Assembly: GCA_937902605.1 (NCBI GenBank)
Contig: CALFNC010000072.1
Coordinates: 1-5,407 of the forward strand
Length of the DNA stretch: 5,407 nucleotides
Source: an uncultured Acidobacteriota bacterium
GTDB lineage: Bacteria > Acidobacteriota > Thermoanaerobaculia > UBA5066
Reading direction: 5' to 3'
Shown: positions 4,147 through 5,407 of the stretch, in pieces
Layout: each line of letters begins with the position of its first letter
Position numbering within the stretch: position 1 is the first letter of the stretch
Notes under the pieces: generated by a model
Told to the model about the DNA's origin: nothing
Database searches by the model: none
What the model saw: the letters and a program-made list of their open reading frames with translations, nothing else
Program-made: the position numbers and the translations under genes

Positions 4147-5407
4147 TGAGACCGTCTCCTCTCCTCGTGGGCCTCGACCGCCTCTGCGCCGACCCGGCGC
4201 CACTCCGTGGGAAGCGAATCGGCCTCCTCGTCAACCCGGCCTCGGTCACGTCCGGCTTCGTCCCGGCGCGGACCGCGCTCGTCCGCGCCGGTCTCGACGT
4301 CCCTCTCCTCTTCGGCCCTGAGCATGGGCTGACCGCCGCCGCGCAGGACATGATCCCGGTGGCTGACAGCGGCGGTTGGGAGGAGGGCCCTGTCGTGTCG
4401 CTCTACGGGAAGAGCTTCGCGGACCTGAGCCCGCGCCCGGAGCACCTGGCCGGCCTCGACGCGGTCGTCTCGGACCTGCAAGACGCCGGAAGCCGCTACT
4501 ACACGTTCGTCTGGACCACCGCGCTGATGATGAAGGCCTGCGCGAAGGCGCGCATCCCGGTCTTCGTCCTCGACCGGCCGAATCCGCTCGGGGGGATGAC
4601 CATGGAGGGGAACCTCGTCGAGGAGCCGCTCCTCTCGTTCATCGGCCTCTACCCGGTCCCCGCGCGGCACGGGATGACGCCCGGCGAGATCGCCCGCTAC
4701 GTGAACGAGGAGTTTCGCCTCGGGTGCGACCTGACTGTGGTCCCGCTGACGACCGCCTCAGGCCTCCTCGCGTCGCGTGAGCGGATCGGCGAGACCGGCT
4801 CATGGGTCCTTCCATCGCCGAACATGCCGACGTGCGACACGGCGCTCGTCTACCCCGGCTCCTGTCTCGTCGAGGGGACGAACCTCTCCGAGGGACGCGG
4901 GACGACGCGCCCGTTCGAGCTGGCGGGCGCCCCCTGGATCGACCCCGTGAAAGCGGCCGACCAGGCAAACGGGCTGGGCCTCCCGGGCGTCGTCTTCCGG
5001 CCACACGTCTTCCGTCCGACCTTCCATAAGCACGCGGGCCAGGACTGCGGCGGCGTCCAGCTCCACGTCACTGACGAGGAGACGTTCCGGCCGTTCGAAA
5101 CCGGGTTGAGAGTGGTGAAGCTCCTCCGCGACCTCGATCCTGCGCGCTTTTCCTGGCGGACCGAGGAGTACGAGTACCGGTCCGACGTCCCGGCGATCGA
5201 CCTCCTGGCGGGGACGGGTCTCTACCGGCGTCTCGTCGACGAGGGGAAGCCGCTCGACGGCTGGATCGCGACGTTCCCCGCCGACCTCGCACGCTTCGCC
5301 CCGGCGCGCGACAAGGCGCTCATCTACCGCCCGGCCGGGGCGCCCGTGCCGACGATCCTCGTCGTCGGCGCGCACGAGTCGGGAAAGACGACTGTCGTCC
5401 TCAAGCT
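4146..5407 (+). CDS. namZ: DUF1343/NamZ-type exo-N-acetylmuramidase with in-frame P-loop extension, 3' end beyond the window
   Basis: The frame is open for 420 codons to the right edge. Residues 7-394 are a full DUF1343 (GH171, NamZ) domain; characterised NamZ releases MurNAc from the non-reducing end of peptidoglycan fragments. Motifs are GKRIGLLVNPASV (22-34), LFGPEHGL (55-62), SDLQDAGSRYYTF (109-121), VLDRPNPLGG (141-150), ARHGMTPGE (173-181), PSPNMPT (223-229), YPG (236-238), EGTNLSEGRGTTRPFE (243-258) and PTFHKHAGQDCGGVQ (291-305). RDKALIY (388-394) matches the usual C-terminal end of the family. No signal peptide is visible: the domain begins at once after the start, unlike the secreted NamZ proteins, so a cytoplasmic location is likely. 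Instead of stopping, the frame continues through linker RPAGAPVP (395-402) into TILVVG and Walker A GAHESGKT (408-415). Overlap with the SpoIID-domain gene suggests co-translation. The NamZ domain is certain; the nature of the extension is open. Confidence 0.93.
   Translation, partial: MRPSPLLVGLDRLCADPAPLRGKRIGLLVNPASVTSGFVPARTALVRAGLDVPLLFGPEHGLTAAAQDMIPVADSGGWEEGPVVSLYGKSFADLSPRPEHLAGLDAVVSDLQDAGSRYYTFVWTTALMMKACAKARIPVFVLDRPNPLGGMTMEGNLVEEPLLSFIGLYPVPARHGMTPGEIARYVNEEFRLGCDLTVVPLTTASGLLASRERIGETGSWVLPSPNMPTCDTALVYPGSCLVEGTNLSEGRGTTRPFELAGAPWIDPVKAADQANGLGLPGVVFRPHVFRPTFHKHAGQDCGGVQLHVTDEETFRPFETGLRVVKLLRDLDPARFSWRTEEYEYRSDVPAIDLLAGTGLYRRLVDEGKPLDGWIATFPADLARFAPARDKALIYRPAGAPVPTILVVGAHESGKTTVVLK
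5328..5407 (+). other. C-terminal P-loop NTPase extension of the NamZ protein, MobB-like by context
   Basis: After the NamZ domain the protein has an 8-residue Pro/Gly/Ala linker, a hydrophobic first strand (TILVVG, 403-408) and a complete Walker A motif GxxxxGKT (408-415), followed by TVVLK before the window ends. The form resembles the start of MobB, the small GTP-binding partner of MobA, which typically opens with a VVG...SGKTTL stretch. The upstream Moco genes make MobB the best candidate. Any other P-loop kinase or GTPase remains possible, because the Walker B motif and specificity loops lie outside the window. No stop triplet occurs in any plus-strand frame across 5281-5345, and the two parts share one frame. 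Confidence 0.55.

Noticed and set aside
3001..4203. Minus-strand open frame of 400 codons
   Set aside because: It is antisense to mogA and the SpoIID-domain gene, both certain. No recognisable domain is seen in its translation.
5281..5345. Frameshift artefact as the cause of the NamZ-NTPase join
   Set aside because: NamZ motifs and the Walker A motif read in the same frame without any shift. Codon use is unchanged across the join, so a simple indel is not needed. A sequencing error that removed a stop codon cannot be excluded from sequence alone.
4800..5375. Minus-strand open frame of 191 codons
   Set aside because: It is antisense to the NamZ domain, which shows family motifs throughout this stretch.

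Overview
This is a GC-rich bacterial stretch (roughly two thirds or more G+C, strong G/C bias at third codon positions) that is almost entirely coding. It holds no RNA gene, insertion sequence, CRISPR array or long repeat that I can see. The gene families do not fix the taxon. High GC, a SpoIID/LytB-domain protein and a DUF1343/NamZ protein side by side would suit an acidobacterium-like or other free-living, high-GC, non-model lineage, but that is a weak guess.

Layout. (1) Positions 1-496 on the minus strand carry the N-terminal part of a family-2 glycosyltransferase of the TIGR04283 type, running off the left edge. (2) From 552 onward everything reads on the plus strand. A compact molybdenum-cofactor (Moco) cluster comes first: mobA-like guanylyltransferase (552-1169), moaC (1123-1632), moaA (1642-2652) and a mogA/moaB-type adenylyltransferase (2660-3160). 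Overlaps or gaps of under 10 bases suggest one operon. (3) After a 53-base gap come two peptidoglycan genes joined by a TGATG overlap: a secreted SpoIID/LytB-domain protein (3214-4146) and a DUF1343/NamZ-type exo-N-acetylmuramidase (from 4146, open at the right edge).

How they fit together. MoaA and MoaC convert GTP to cyclic pyranopterin monophosphate. MogA adenylylates molybdopterin ahead of molybdate insertion. MobA attaches GMP to make the bis-MGD form. MoaD, MoaE and MoeA are not in the window. SpoIID-type enzymes cut glycan strands stripped of stem peptides, and NamZ removes terminal MurNAc from such fragments, so the last two genes suggest peptidoglycan turnover or recycling.

Main point of interest. 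The NamZ reading frame does not stop at the usual C-terminus of the family. It continues through a short Pro/Gly/Ala linker into a strand and a complete Walker A motif (G-A-H-E-S-G-K-T), after which the window ends. Next to mobA, moaA, moaC and mogA, the obvious candidate for this extension is a MobB-like GTPase domain. That would be a cytoplasmic muramidase-NTPase fusion tying the two halves of the locus together. The P-loop is seen directly; its assignment to MobB is inference.
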